NCBI GenBank assembly: GCA_910589415.1
Contig: OU342630.1
Coordinates: forward strand, 68,444,186-68,508,185
Reading direction: 5' to 3'
From: Malachius bipustulatus
Taxonomy: Eukaryota > Arthropoda > Insecta > Coleoptera > Melyridae
Length of the DNA: 64,000 nucleotides
Shown: positions 9,600 to 22,000 of the stretch, piece after piece
Position numbering within the stretch: the first letter of the stretch is position 1
Layout of the letters: every line of letters starts with the position of its first letter
The notes under the pieces: model-generated
Databases searched by the model: none
What the model saw: only the letters and a program-made list of their open reading frames with translations
Told to the model about the DNA's origin: nothing
Program-made: the position numbers and the translations under genes

Positions 9600-9605
9600 T
9601 ATAAA
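9600..9605 (+). promoter_or_regulatory. Candidate TATA box in LTR
   Basis: TATAAA followed by GGGAGG. If used, transcription would begin near 9630, about 0.7 kb into the LTR. Support is by motif only. Confidence 0.35.
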
Positions 9606-9755
9606 GGGAGGTAAAGGACGCTTCAGGTCTATTTTCCGGTCTAAATTCGACAGGTCATGTAGCTTGTCTACAAGTTCGTAAATTAGTATTAGTCCCTTGT
9701 GTGAGACGTTATTATGGTGAAGTTGTTTCCGTGAAAGATGCAGTCTTACACAAGG

Positions 9756-9856
9756 GACGTGGGTTTAGACGTGGGTTTAGACGTGGGTTTAGACGTAGTC
9801 TTGGACGTAGTCTTGGACGTGGGTTTGGACGTAGTTTTGAACGTAGTTTTGAACTT
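9756..9856 (+). repeat. 12-bp tandem repeat array in LTR
   Basis: About eight units of 'gacgtgggttta' and variants ('gacgtagtcttg', 'aacgtagttttg'). Each carries an ACGT core, so this could be a multi-site protein-binding enhancer. A T-rich degenerate tract continues to about 10060. Confidence 0.85.
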
Positions 9857-10093
9857 TAGTTTTGATTTACTTTTGAGTTTCAAGTTCTAGAATGTTAGGT
9901 CCCGACTTCCAGTTTTGATTTTTAACTACTAATTTCCGATTTCCAGTTTTTGATTTCGATCTTTGAATTTCTAAGTTTTAACTTTTGATTCCTGAATTTT
10001 AATTTCGAACTTCTAGTTCTGAGTTTTGAGTTCCAACTTTCAATTTTCTAATTTACACGAAAGTTTACATAAAGATTCGATCATGTGGAGGCT

Positions 10094-10111
10094 TAGGTAG
10101 GTACCTACCTA
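10094..10111. repeat. 18-bp perfect palindrome in LTR
   Basis: TAGGTAGGTACCTACCTA reads the same on both strands, and further TAGGTAGGTA follows. Related GTAGGTA/TACCTAC strings occur elsewhere in the window (17.93, 52.06, 53.43 kb). Confidence 0.8.
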
Positions 10112-10161
10112 GGTAGGTACACTAGCCTGTGTGAAAGGTGATATTTGTGGAAGCTTGGAAA

Positions 10162-10167
10162 AATAAA
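10162..10167 (+). terminator. Candidate polyadenylation signal in LTR
   Basis: AATAAA followed within 10-30 nt by a GT-rich run ('gagtggtggagtttagtttg'). It lies downstream of the candidate TATA box, as an R-region signal must. Confidence 0.35.
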
Positions 10168-11595
10168 GAAGAGTGGTGGAGTTTAGTTTGGAGACATGGA
10201 AGGTTTCATCAGGCAGAGGTCCTAGCACTTTGATATTTGGTCGTCACAAGGTAGCAGGGAGAGCAGTCCAGCTCATCCGGCACCTGGATCACCAACCAAG
10301 GGGTGCTAACACCAGCACAAAGGCAGTTCCAGTAACCATGCCGGCCTATGCTTTGATCATCGCGCTTAATTAGGTTAGAGGAACCTTAGTTCGTCAGTTT
10401 TGAGATGGAGTCTTGAATAACAAGGTATGTCTTTATGAGTGAATAAACTTTTGCTATTTTCCGACAATCCAGAAAATTAAATAAATTCAAGTACAGTGTT
10501 TAATTGATTTCATCACCTATGACTTTCTAAGTGAATCTGATTTTTGATAATATGTTATGAACTTTTATTGTGGTCAATGAGTGACTAATGTAATGGTAAT
10601 GTGTAAAAATAATTTATTAAATTTATCGTGTGTGTTTAGGATTTTGAGTTGGAGATGATCATTTTGCAAATTAAATTTTGAATTTCAGATTTTGTAGGTA
10701 GATACCTGTTTTTATATTGAAACTTTTGCTTAAGATAAATTTAAATTTTTGAGAAATAATCTCTGATCTAACTCCAAGTTCTATTCAGAATCATACCTAT
10801 GTGTTATAGTTTAGAAATTGTTTAATAGAATTTGAGCTTTGGAAATTTTTATCTGAACCATTGAAATGATATAGGTACCTATTTTGAATTTTAGTCATGT
10901 AAGTTTGATATTATTGGTAATAAGGTAATATTTATGTTTGAATATTTGAGTCAGGATTACTGATTTTAATTATTAAATCGATTGTTGATATGTAAGATCT
11001 ATTGGTGATTGCCAGTCTATTGTACTGATGATGAAATTGATTTTAATAAATCTTTGTATTAAAATTCAACAATTTTAGAGTTTTGAGTATCAACCCTCCT
11101 CATGTTCTTTTAAATTATTTATTCAATCAGTAGAGTAACATCAAGAATAAGGCGATATATCCTGGTATATTTTGGTGAGGTTTATTAATTTTTGGTTATT
11201 GTTTTTAAAATTGTTAGGAGTTACTACGGGTCCAGTCTGGTTCGGTGAATGCTGGATTTTCCAGAGGAAGGCCACATTTATCTGTCCCGGGCTGGATAAT
11301 CACAACGAATCTTTTGTTTAAGTTTGGTTTTGGTTTGATACTTTGGAAATTTTAGACGATCACTTTTCAAAATTTAAAATTTATTTTCTTTCGACATTTA
11401 GAATATTTGGGTGGGGCATTCGAAATTTGATATGTCCTACTCGACAGGCCAATGTGGCTAATGTTACAAATTTGCCTGGTCACATTGAGATCTGTCAATA
11501 GCCACCTCCTTCCTTTCGGGGTTAAGGTAAGTGAATTATTTTTTTTTATTGTTCAACTTTTTGAGTGGGAGTAAGCGAGGGGGAGGAAGGCTCCA

Positions 11596-12418
11596 ATGTA
11601 TTAGCTAAGCGTGAGCTCATTCAATCTTTCATAAGCTTAAGTTCGTAAGTTATTAAATTCGACCTCTTCAGTCGGAGAGACTTCTCGAGCCGAATACCGA
11701 AGCAAATGGGAGTATATAAAGTCATATGTTGTGTTTTATGTATCGATAGCACATAAACAGTCGATACGGCACATAACCTTAACCTACTTAAGAATGTAAC
11801 TCATTGCAATATTGCATGCGAAGGGGCGGTAACTGTAACGTACTTATCCGCCTATACAACCCGTGTGCGCTGTTTTCGTTTTCGTAATCTATGTAACTAA
11901 TAACCAGACTTGGGATTATAAAAATGTTACATGAAGGGTAAATTGACGTTAAGAGAAAAGAGAAATGTTAAAGTTTAACTAATACAACTCAGTTCGAATA
12001 TCGAACTCAATTTTACATCGGAGCTTATTTAAGGTATAAGTAGATTCAAAGGGGTGTTAATTTTGGAATAAATCGATTTTTCCCCTGAAAGACTTTTTTT
12101 CTTCGAGAATCTGCAAAATAAAGTTGACTCTGTCGCTAACAAACTTCAATACTGTACCTACCACGATTCGTGTTGACTTGACATACTTACGTGCTTCGAG
12201 AGAAGCGTCTGTTTGAGACCTCTGCGGGTGGATGTAATGTAAATAAGGCCAGATGATGGAAATTTCCACCAGTGAAACCTCAATGCCAAAATGAATTAGA
12301 GCTCCTGCGTTGCTGAAACGGGACTAAAACTAACTATCACTAACTAAGGAAGGTATGAAGGTTGGATCTTACGTGTTATGTTATGTATGATAACTGACCA
12401 CTTAATTTTAATGGTAAG
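11596..12418. other. No gene seen
   Basis: AT-rich flank of the retrotransposon insertion. No ORF, RNA gene or clear repeat was recognised. Confidence 0.6.
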
Positions 12419-13313
12419 TAGATAGGGGGTAGAACTAGAACTCTCCAGCCGAGTTCCCCCTCGGATTTCGCAAGGGGACGCCAACTTGTTTTGAAGGGAT
12501 GAAGAAGTACTTATCTCGATAAATATTGCTTAATGGTGAAAAATAGTTACTACAAAAATTGTCAAGGAGAATATGTTCAGTAACTTTTGTTTGGAATTTT
12601 TTGTAAATTTCATATTTTTTAAGCTTGACAAATTTTCAAAAATGTCACTTTTAGGGGTGGAAACGGCTTTTTTCTATTTTACAATAAACCGCGAGTCGAA
12701 GGCGAGAATAGGTTCGGAAAAAATTTATGGCTTTTAAGTTTTCCTAAAACATACGTGTCTTCAAATTTTCTTGGTACGAATAGAAATGGATCTAAAAATC
12801 GACCAGGGCCAATATTTTTTAAACTTTTTGAGTTTTTCAACTAAGTAATTGAATTCATTTTTCACCAAATACCAAATTGAGTTTTAGGATGCGCTGATCA
12901 AGAATCCGACATCAGATTTTCAAGAAACAAAATGACGAATCTAATATGGCGGTCTGTCATTTAAATTAATCGCATTTTTTATTTTAATAAGGTACAAGAA
13001 TTCAAAAACTAGGAAGATACAAAATCTACATCAATTGTCACAATCTATTTTCACCCATCCCCCGTCCCCCCGATTGGACGGTTTGTTGTAAAATCTAAAA
13101 AACCGTCAGTTTTGAAAATTTGTAACTTTTTTTACTTTTATATTTAAACAATAAGAAATTTCAAAAAAGTTCAAAAAAACCAAAGTTGTTTTTCAAGCAA
13201 TATTTATCGAGATACATGATTTCATACTTTATGTTAAACATGGCCACTTTCGCGGAATCCGAGGGAAGTATGTAACTTTGTTGGAGCCTTCTAGTGCCAC
13301 CCCCTACCGACTA
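12419..13313. mobile_element. Foldback/MITE-like element, family A, copy 1
   Basis: About 895 bp with imperfect inverted ends of over 100 bp. 'gatagggggtagaactagaa' at the left matches, inverted, 'ttctagtgccaccccctacc' at the right. Inside both arms the match continues through 'cctcggatttcgc' / 'gcggaatccgagg' and 'atctcgataaatattgctt'. No coding capacity. A diverged relative lies at 34.4 kb. Confidence 0.75.
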
Positions 13314-13559
13314 TTATCAGACTTCTCATTAACGTAATTTAAAAGTACCTACTATTTGACTGGACTAGCAGCGGTACGTGATTTTTTTCAGGTTGTCGTT
13401 TGATGTTTTTGAAATGGGCTTTATGGTCTCAATTTTGTGAGGTACTTGCGGTAAGATATCTAATCATGTCGTTACAATAATTATTGTCATTGCTACTGGT
13501 AAAGTTATTTTGGACCGTCACTTTCTTCACGTCCAAAATTTTTTCAGCATTCAGGAATG

Positions 13560-14730
13560 TGAACTTGTCTTTTCCGATCTTATTCTTCTCAAGGTGACTA
13601 TCCGCTTTGGATGTTGGCGATCGAAAAGGCCACTCTGACTTTACTCACCACCACCCGGAAGAGTTTCTTGATGTTCGAAGAGAACCAGTTACTTACGTAA
13701 AGTCTGGAGGCTTTACGTAAGTAAAGCTTTATAATTTAAAATTTTACGTTTCTTCTCCGTTCTGAGCCTCTCCTGCCTAGCACTTTTCCTTGAAGGACAA
13801 GTTGTAGTAGACCGTAACGTTGTTCATTCCTCATTATATGGACCAGGTATTCCAATTATTTTCGCCTCTTCAATCTCACATTCCTTATGCATTCTTTTAA
13901 ACACTTCCTCGTTTGTTACTCTCTACTCTCTAGTCTGCCCAGGAAATTTTTAGCACTCTGCGACAGCACCACACCTCGAACTCATCAATAAGACTTTTCA
14001 TAATGTCTGCAGTCAGGGTTCAAGATTCAACTCCGTACATAAGTACAGCAAATACAAAACAGCGAAATAGTCGAACCTTTGTTCTGAATAGTAGGTACGT
14101 CTCGACTTCTGAAAATATTCTTCATCCACATGAACGCGGTTCTAGCCATCTCGATGCTTTGCTTTATCTCAATCGATTGATACCAATGGTCATTTATAAC
14201 AGTGCCCAAGTAAGTGAAACTGCTGACTTACTTGGTTCTTACTGTCTACCTTGTAATTACTCTTACCAATATTACATTATAGGCCGAATGCTCCCGCCAA
14301 GCTCGACATAAAAGCTGGTAGTCCTTACAAGCTGTCTGCAAAGATGATCGTGTGGCCTTCGTAGCGTAAGGTACTCAGAAGTTTCCCATTAACAAGGAGG
14401 ATGCCCTCCTCAACATCCTCCAGTGCTATTCTCATAATTTCTTCCGAGTAAACTTTGTAGAAGAGCGGGGATAAGCCTTGGTGTACACATCGCTCTATTG
14501 CAACTTCTTCTGTATTATATCCTTCCACTCTAAGTATTTATCATAAAGATCTAAAGAGCCCAAAATTGAAGCTTATCATGTCGGGCGTTATCAAAAGCCT
14601 TTCGTTAATCCACGAAACAAACGTGAAGGTTACAATTCATATCCCTGCAGCGCTGAAACAAGACCTAGACGACAAAAAGAGCGTCTCGCGTTCCCAATGC
14701 ATCTCTCTGTTGTGAGATCCAGGTGTTACT
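13560..14730 (-). pseudogene. Degenerate RTE-type LINE reverse transcriptase
   Basis: On the minus strand a broken reading runs from RT motif A ('KAFDNARHDKL', about 14610) through 'EEVAIERCVHQGLSPLF' and 'LEDVEEGILLVNGK'. The palm core is decayed: 'LRYEGHTIIFADS' where YADD is expected. Then come 'WYQSIEIKQSIEMARTAF' (about 14180) and the RTE C-terminal block with 'EVWCCRRVLKISW' (about 13950). Several stops and frameshifts break it, including a stop just before 'RKAFD'. The pattern (RT, then a C-terminal 'W-RR-L-I-W' domain) is that of RTE elements. Endonuclease and 3' end were not found. A sister fragment lies at 56.6-57.0 kb. Confidence 0.82.
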
Positions 14731-16263
14731 AAATATTCAACTTTCTGGGGTTTTTCTTAATCATTATTCTGCATACACTTGCTTCTGTGGGTCTTTACTG
14801 ATCTGCAATCACCATGGAATAAATTTTTTATTGACTTTTTTTTAATAAACTTTATTAAAAGGAATCAAGAAGATTTATTGGGATTACATTCTTTTGATAG
14901 AAAATATTTTTTCATGTCTAAGAAGAATATTTATTATTTGCCATTAAAAAATATGAAGCAGTGTGAGTTGAACAGATCGTCTTATTTGCATAAATTTTGA
15001 ACTCCAGTAAGCTGGTTCAGTAGCCGCTCCCGAGATATTTGTTTCCGGGACTCATGGTCGAATAAAATGCAATTTCCTCTGTGATCGGCGGCGGCGGTTC
15101 TGCCAACCGAGTCATAGTATCGACCTTCCATTCTATAGAGGAGGACTTGAGATGTTTACTCTCTATCTTATAAATAAACCTCCATTATTTACCACTTCGG
15201 TTTAAAATTGATTATGTGTCGCCTCGTCGACACAGAATCGTATTTGAGGAGCTTCATATCGGATTTCCAGCTACTTGTAGAGAGATTCGAGAGATTCTAC
15301 AGCGGGATTTTCTTTTACGTCGCGATTCGCTTTTGAATTTCACCTAATTTATAAAATACACACGGATATTTGGAGCTATCTAAAGAGATTTCCTTCAAAT
15401 AAGTAGGTATTGCGTTCAGTTCAGTTCATACAAGTCAAACTGTAAAGGAACTTCATGAAATCTTTCATGATTGTATGGCTTCATTTGGCCGCAATTACCT
15501 AGATGGGTACAGACCCCAGGACAGATTTATATTATTTTTATTATTTTTTACGTATTCTGTCTAAAGTTACCCCGATTTCTCTAGCGAAATTCAAGTACAA
15601 CTACTCAAGTACAAGAACGCAATTACAACTACAACAACTGACAGGAAATATTCGCTATAGAAGAAGTATAGCAATACAATCGAGTAAGTATCAAAATGTA
15701 ATCGTCAGCTTCACTTGACCCTAGGGGCAAGAATTTAGGAAAAGCCCTTTTAATTGATCTCCTATCCTATAGAAAATAAACTTAAATTAGGCAGTGCCCG
15801 ACCGCTTTGACGCAGGTAAAAAATAATGCAAGTATAACGTAAATAGCGGTTCGCCTTATTAGAGTCCAATTGGGAGGGGAGGCTGCTGGAGGGGAGGGGG
15901 TTGCTCTGCAGTTCTGAACTTCTCACAATTTATACTAGACATTTTTATTTAAAATATTTAAAAATCTTTAACACGAACCCTACATGCCCGATCACACAGA
16001 CTGCTTTGTCATACGGTCACATGGACACAGACATCCTGTCACACAGACCGCTCTGTCACATGGAACGTAATTTTCCGTCAGTACAAGCAGTGGCTTCGAC
16101 GTCTTGGAAAGAAACCCCCATTTTAGTGTATTTTTTAATAAAAAAATACACTATTTGAGGACGACATCACTTTTCGAAAATCACCCAAACTCATCAAATG
16201 TCCACCGATCATGACCCCCAGATCACGAAAAAGTGGTTTTCCAAAATTCACCTGCCCACGATA
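14731..16263. other. No gene seen
   Basis: AT-rich, with scattered short ORFs lacking recognisable domains. A short imperfect repeat of 'gtcacacagaccgctctgtc' type occurs at about 15990-16060. Confidence 0.55.
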
Positions 16264-16915
16264 TACAGGGTGTCCCGTATCGTTATGTTCAAAATTCTTG
16301 AGCGTATAGTAGGCTTAATTTTGAGCCCAAAAAACCCAAAAGTGACAGGTCTATCTTTATTCGTTATGAAGTTACAGGCCTAAGAAAATTATGACTAGTA
16401 AATAACAAGATTCAACTTTGTAAGCCACAAAAATTGCCACACATGAGTAAACGTCACCGAAATAAACATTAGTAGAGAGTAGAGGTTCCCCTGCTCATAC
16501 GAAATGGCATTAGGATTCAAATAGATGCGGCACAGCATATTTCGGAATTGGTGTTTGTAACTAAATACACCAGAGAGAAATTATTATTCGAACGTATTCA
16601 GCAAGCTGGTCAAGAGATAGGTACGCGAAAAAAGACGAGAAAACTGTTACTTTTGCAATAGGCCTCCAAGCACAAGCTTGTATTCAGCAAGGAATAGGAC
16701 ATTTTTAACACATGATAAACTAAAGATTTGGTCAATAAAATAAGCTTTATGCGGTTTTCAAAGTTAAATCTGCTATTTAGTAGACATTATTTTCTTAGGC
16801 CTCTAACTTCGTAACGAATGCAGATAGACCTGCCACTTTTGGGTTTTTTAGGCTTAGAAATAAGCCTACTATATGCTCACAAAATTTGAACATAACGATA
16901 CGGGACACCCTGTAT
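16264..16915. mobile_element. TIR element with TACAGGGTGTCCC ends (~650 bp)
   Basis: The left 130 bp (to about 16395) match the right 125 bp inverted, including 'acaggtctatctttattcgt' and 'aggcctaagaaaat'. Outer ends are TACAGGGTGTCCCGTATCG and its complement, flanked by TATA, consistent with a TA target duplication. The interior is non-coding, perhaps a transposase remnant too decayed to name. Confidence 0.8.
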
Positions 16916-18300
16916 ATATATATTTTTTTTTCATCAAAAAACGCGAAATTACGATTTTAAAAACGCTCCTGTAGCTTTATCTTTGACGATTAGTGAACGA
17001 AATTTTGGATCCTTGTAAAACTTTGAGATGATGTTAGATTTTCGTTGAAAAAATTTCCAAAAGTCGAGTCACTTCTACAGGGTGTCCCTTCAAAATTCCA
17101 GAAATCCGGTTCTTGTGGTATCATTTCAGGTCGCAGTTTTCAATCTAGGAGGCTGAAATTTTTGTGGGAGTAAGATATCCACAAGGAGTGGTCTGGTATT
17201 GCACTTGAGCAAAATCGGCCAAGCCGTTTCAAAATGGCAGCCATTTGAATTTTTGGAAAATTTGCTATTTTTTGAGTCCCTGTATGAGCAAGATGGCAAT
17301 AAAACTTTAAAATAAAATTAACAAAATTGGAAGAAAACTATTTGAAATTTGAATTAAAGCAATAAAATTGGCATTATTTATATTAATAAGCCAGTGGCGT
17401 GGGTAGGAAAAGAATAAAAATGTCTAAATTTCTATAACCGTTTATGAGTTCCTTTTTAAAGAAATTGAACTGAAATTTTCACAGTAGGCAAGTACACTAA
17501 TATCCTTTAACCCTTAAAAGTTTCAAGAAGTAATAAGAAAAATGGCGGAGATATTAATATTTTTTTCATATGATGTTTATTTCTCTAAAATTTTAAAACC
17601 GCTGCTGTAGCTTCATATTTAAGGATTAGTGAACGAAATTTTTTTACCCTTGTGAAACTTCGAAATGACCTTTAATTTTCGTAAAATTTTTTTCCTAAAG
17701 CTGCGTTACTTCTACAGGGTGTCCCTCCAAATTAAAAACAAAAACCGTCTATGAGGCACGGTTTCTGGTCGCAGTTTTCAATCTAGGGGGCTGAAATTTT
17801 TTTATGAGTAAAATAGCCGCAAGGAGTCGTCTGTACTGTATTTGAGTAAAATCGAGCCGTTTCAAAATGGCGGCCTTTTCAATTTTAGAAAAAATTGCCA
17901 GATTTTGAACCCCTATACCTACCTACCTATAAGCAAGTTAGAAAAACAAATTTAAACCAAATTAACACGATTGGAAGATAATTATTTTAAATTTGAGTTA
18001 ATGCAGTAAAATTTGCATATTTTTCATTAATAAGCCAGTGGCGTGGGTAGGAAAAGGGTAAAAATGGCTAAATTTCTATAACCGTTTATGAGCCTTTTTT
18101 GAAGGAATTGAGCTGAAGTTTTTCCAGTAGACAACTATACGAATAACCCCTAACTCTGAAAAATTTCAAGAAGCAAATAAGAAAAATGGCGGAGATATTC
18201 GAATATTTTTACATGATGTTTATTCCTCTAAAATTTCAAATTTTCGGTTTTCAAAATTCCCCTTTCACTTTTTGCGAATTTATTAAAGGTAGTGTAAAGA
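16916..18300 (+). repeat. Two diverged 637-bp tandem repeat units
   Basis: 'acttctacagggtgtccc' recurs at about 17071 and 17708 with a 637-bp period. Around it, whole units match: 'ggtcgcagttttcaatctag', 'gtttcaaaatgg', 'aagccagtggcgtgggtagg', 'tttctataaccgtttatgag', 'gaaaaatggcggagatatt' and 'attagtgaacgaaatttt'. A looser third unit may start near 18320 ('tagccagtggcgg'). No ORF. An inverted partial copy lies at 29.5 kb, so this is an interspersed family that also forms tandem arrays. Confidence 0.85.
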
Positions 18301-18574
18301 ATAGTATTTTTTAAGTAAAGTTAGCCAGTGGCGGACACAAGAACAGGAATTTTTTTTTTAAATTTGTCAATTTTTATTTTTATTTTGTTAAATTTAAAAA
18401 TCCATTCTAAGGCACGTTTTCAAACTAAATGAAATGAAATTTTCTCAGTAAACCACTACGCTAATATGACCTGACTATGGAAAATTTCAGAAATCCAATT
18501 TAAAAAGCTGTGAAAATATTTATTATTGAATCGCATAAAAATACACTATTTCTGCGATTGATGCGCAAGAAGGT

Positions 18575-19085
18575 TTTTTTATTGCAGATTATGATTTTTC
18601 ATGAAAAACTGAGGAGCTTTTGTCTGGAGCATTCTTTCATTCGATAAAACCTTTAACCCCTAAAGGTAAACCCAGAAACCGATTTTTTGTAAGTGATTTA
18701 CTTTCTTATGATGACGAAACAACGGCCTCCGCAAGAGGCAAAAGTTGTTTAGTATATAAAGGGCCATTGGCTGGACATAAAACTACCTCCCACTCCCAAT
18801 TCAACCCCACCCCCAATCTTTAGGAGTGACTCTGAAATTTGTATTGGGGGGGGGGTAGTTTTTATGTCAAACCGTTGACCTTTTTCAAACCAAACAACTT
18901 TTGCTCCTTGTAATTTTCCCTTGGAGGTCGTTGTTTAGTCATAAGAAATAAACTAATATAAAAAAATATTTTGGATTACAGTTTGGGGGCTGAGAATTGA
19001 AACGCATGAAAAAATTCAGAGAAAAGTTTCTTACTCTTTCATGAAAAATCACAATCCGCAATTTTTGGCTCCTAACGATGTCCCC
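18575..19085. mobile_element. Foldback element
   Basis: Inverted matches nest about a centre near 18830: 'gattatgatttttcatgaaa' at about 18588 with its complement near 19045; 'cttatgatgacgaaacaacg' (18703) with 18925-18950; 'gacataaaactacctccc' (18773) with 'gtagtttttatgtc'. Arms are diverged and ends approximate. Confidence 0.65.
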
Positions 19086-22000
19086 CTCCACAATGGATAA
19101 CTTAGTATCTTAGTGTCTGAAACTTTTTTTCCCGGAAATTAAAAAAAAAGATTAAAATGGATAACCCTGTATAACTTGAGAACGTTAAGTCGCGCGGTTA
19201 AATCGTCTTCAGTTTTGGAATTGTAATTGTCCAGTGCTGCCGCAAGAAAATTTTCAAAACCCTACCTATAAGACTTTCCTTTGCGTCAAAATTCTTTTTT
19301 ATCACCTATTGGTCCATTTTGGCCATAAGTATCGGAGCATCGTTTGTTAACGACATTAGACGACAGCACATGAAAAATAACGCAAAGAAGTCCTCAAGTT
19401 GATGAGCGTGTCAAAAAATCGTGTTGAAAAATCGACATTCAAACCTGCCCTCTAAAAATTACTTCTCTCCTGTTTCACGAAGAAGGGGACAGCTAATAAG
19501 GTTCACAATCCTTTCGGCCTCGGTGCGTCACAAAACTTGGAATGGGTTCTCCAGGCACGTACCTACCCTTGCTGTATACAGGAGATTCCAGATGACAGCA
19601 TCCTTGAGTATTGCTTAAGAAAAAAAAAACAGGAACACTCCCAATTTTATCGCTGCTGTTTTCAAAAAATGACAGGACTTTTTACTAAGTTCATTATGAA
19701 CTCGTGAAAAAACGTATCAAATGGTTCACCTAAGAGTATAACCGTTGGTCTGGTGGGCACGCTCGATCTGAAACTGTGAACGCAACACAAGTGCCAGCTT
19801 CTTCTTCTCTTTTCTATGTCTTCCACACTTTTCTGCATTACAGCCACAAATGCCAGCTTTGAAGCGTGCATTGTGTGAAGCCAAAAGTGGGAAAAATCAG
19901 CACAAAACCGGGCGCCACAGCACTTTTGAAACCTGGTAGCGAAATCAAGCAGATAATCAAGCAAGAAAAATTAAACTGCCCTATTTTAGTATAAGTAAAA
20001 TGGCGAAGCACTCCAGTGACTGAAAATAAAAAACATCATAAAATACGCCAGTAATATGATTTTGTTGGATATAAATTTTCGAATTCATTACAGAATTAAG
20101 TAAATTACTTGAAGTAAAGCACATTACATATGCACATTGCATCATAATGTAAGTACCCGCAGTATTTTTCAATTTAATGTCGCGAAAATATCATAACAAT
20201 AAAACAGTATACTAAAAGTCTCTGTGAATGCAATCAATTCAGTCTGGAAGCGATGCCGACGACATTTCTGGCGAGAATAATTTGCAGTTTTAGAGCTGCA
20301 GAGAAAAGGCGTTAATGTTCCCTGCCTCTGTGAATATTCTGTGTATAATTCATGCAAATTCAGATTATGTAAATGCTTGGAGTGACAGGGTGGATTCTTC
20401 CATCCTTCAACTCTGAGGAGGGTAGGAGTGTTTCCGTTGGATGACGGGGACCGCTTTATCATGTCCATCTTAGGTCCTCAAATAGTGTCACAGAGGATTT
20501 TGGATGTACTACATCAAGAGATGACACGGAGGTAAACATATGGATAATACATGGAAGAACTATTTCCTCCTGAAAATACGGTTTTATTGAAATGTATATT
20601 GGTTATTAACTACTGACATCGGATATATGAATATAGGAAGTGTCCATCATTCAAACAATGTGTAAGAAGAGCGGGCGAATTTAAATCTACAATCTATCGG
20701 TTGGAAATATTCTGATAGCTTTAATATTGATCTTCGCGGTTAATAAGAAAACCCATATAAGCAGTAACATCGATATCATTTGTTTCTGTCCGTATTTCCA
20801 AGCATACGACTTTGTGACTTCATCAAGTTTAAATTACTCGTTTAAAAGGATCCAGCTAGTTCAAATAAAGGCAATCTATATAAGGTGCGGGGGCCTAGGC
20901 AAATGTCACTGCCTTGTGGAATCACGTCCCCGCTCGTCCTGGAGCGAATTTAATCATGTGACGGCGTGTCGCCACAAATCCCCAGGCTTTCACACTCTCC
21001 TCCCGATTCTCCAGTAATTAATTCCCCCCTTCCATCGCGGCGTCGTTCATCGTCGGGAGATCATAATTTCGAGCGGCAGCGTTCCAACGCTGTCGGTTCA
21101 AATCTCTTACTTCCCAATTATTATTCACTTATTGACGACACTCTAAACTTAAAAACTCCGTACGTGAAATTTTATCCGTTCGTGAAGTTTAGTGGGTACT
21201 TTTAGATACACAATAATTATCATTATTTTCATCCATGATTGAGTTTCGAAACTTTCCAATTAGAATAATCAGTTATTTTCAAGTCTGGTGTTTATAAATT
21301 TTAGAATATATTTTCAAAGAACTCGACATTAAATACGATTCATAGTCATAGTTAATTAAACCGGGCTTCATGCCAGTGAGTTAATTCTCCAAGAGTGTGA
21401 ATGGCGGTTGCATCTCCCAACGCCCGAAGTCCATGTCTAGTGTGAATTCGTTCCCTCTTCTATATGCATAATCATAAGCCTGGAGCATGAGACCGTCTCT
21501 ACCGTTGCCTAGATGGGTCTATAATGAATGAATACTTACCGTTTGCTTACCTGTTAAGCGGAATATGAATATTCTATAAGGCTTCATTTAAATGCTACAC
21601 TGCTAGACTTAACCGGCTGAAAATACAGACATGAATAAGAGACGAGATGGGAAGATCGATTCCTTGTGTGTTGTTCGAACAGTGATCTTATAGATACCTA
21701 TAAGTACATACATGAATTATTGGGAGTGATGTTATTTAAGAAAATTATGAGAAAGGCACCCTTGTCTCGCTGACATAGAGCGCATAAAAATTTGCAAGCG
21801 GCTTTGATCAATAATGTTCCTGTTCATCTAAGGACATAATATATTTTCATACTCGCAATCCTCCTGCTGGGTTCTTGCTCTGGATGGCGATATTGATGGT
21901 CGTCTTGAGAATAGCCGCTTTGTCCGCCTGTTTGAGTTCTGACACTAATGGGAGAATTTATGGCCGTTTCTCGTTCATGGTGCTCGGATTAGGATGCAGA

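Larger units (their letters stand above)
1..11595 (+). mobile_element. Giant Ty3/gypsy LTR retrotransposon (5' end cut by window)
   Basis: The 40 bp at the window start recur exactly at 11556-11595, so these are the 3' ends of the two LTRs. Between them lie, in order, a tRNA-His primer-binding site, leader, gag, pol in the -1 frame, a 3.4-kb non-coding region, a polypurine tract and the full 3' LTR. Pol order is protease-RT-RNase H-integrase, which places it in Ty3/gypsy (Metaviridae) rather than Ty1/copia. The internal region (41-8923) is 8.9 kb; with two 2.67-kb LTRs the element would be about 14.2 kb. No env-like ORF follows pol. Intact frames and 40/40 identity of the visible LTR ends are consistent with a young insertion, though 40 bp is little evidence. 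The clade within Ty3/gypsy is not resolved. Confidence 0.95.
8924..11595 (+). repeat. 3' LTR, 2672 bp
   Basis: Starts TGTGCAG directly after the polypurine tract and ends GGCTCCA, identical to the end of the 5' LTR. The 5' boundary is inferred from PPT plus TG because the 5' LTR start is outside the window. A 7-bp perfect hairpin (8929-8935 with 8939-8945) sits at the very start. The interior holds a 12-bp repeat array, a T-rich tract and an 18-bp palindrome. The length is large for an insect Ty3/gypsy element. No credible ORF. Confidence 0.85.

Noticed and set aside
20880..21110. GC-richer patch as a host exon
   Set aside because: No frame with consistent codon bias and convincing splice sites on either side.
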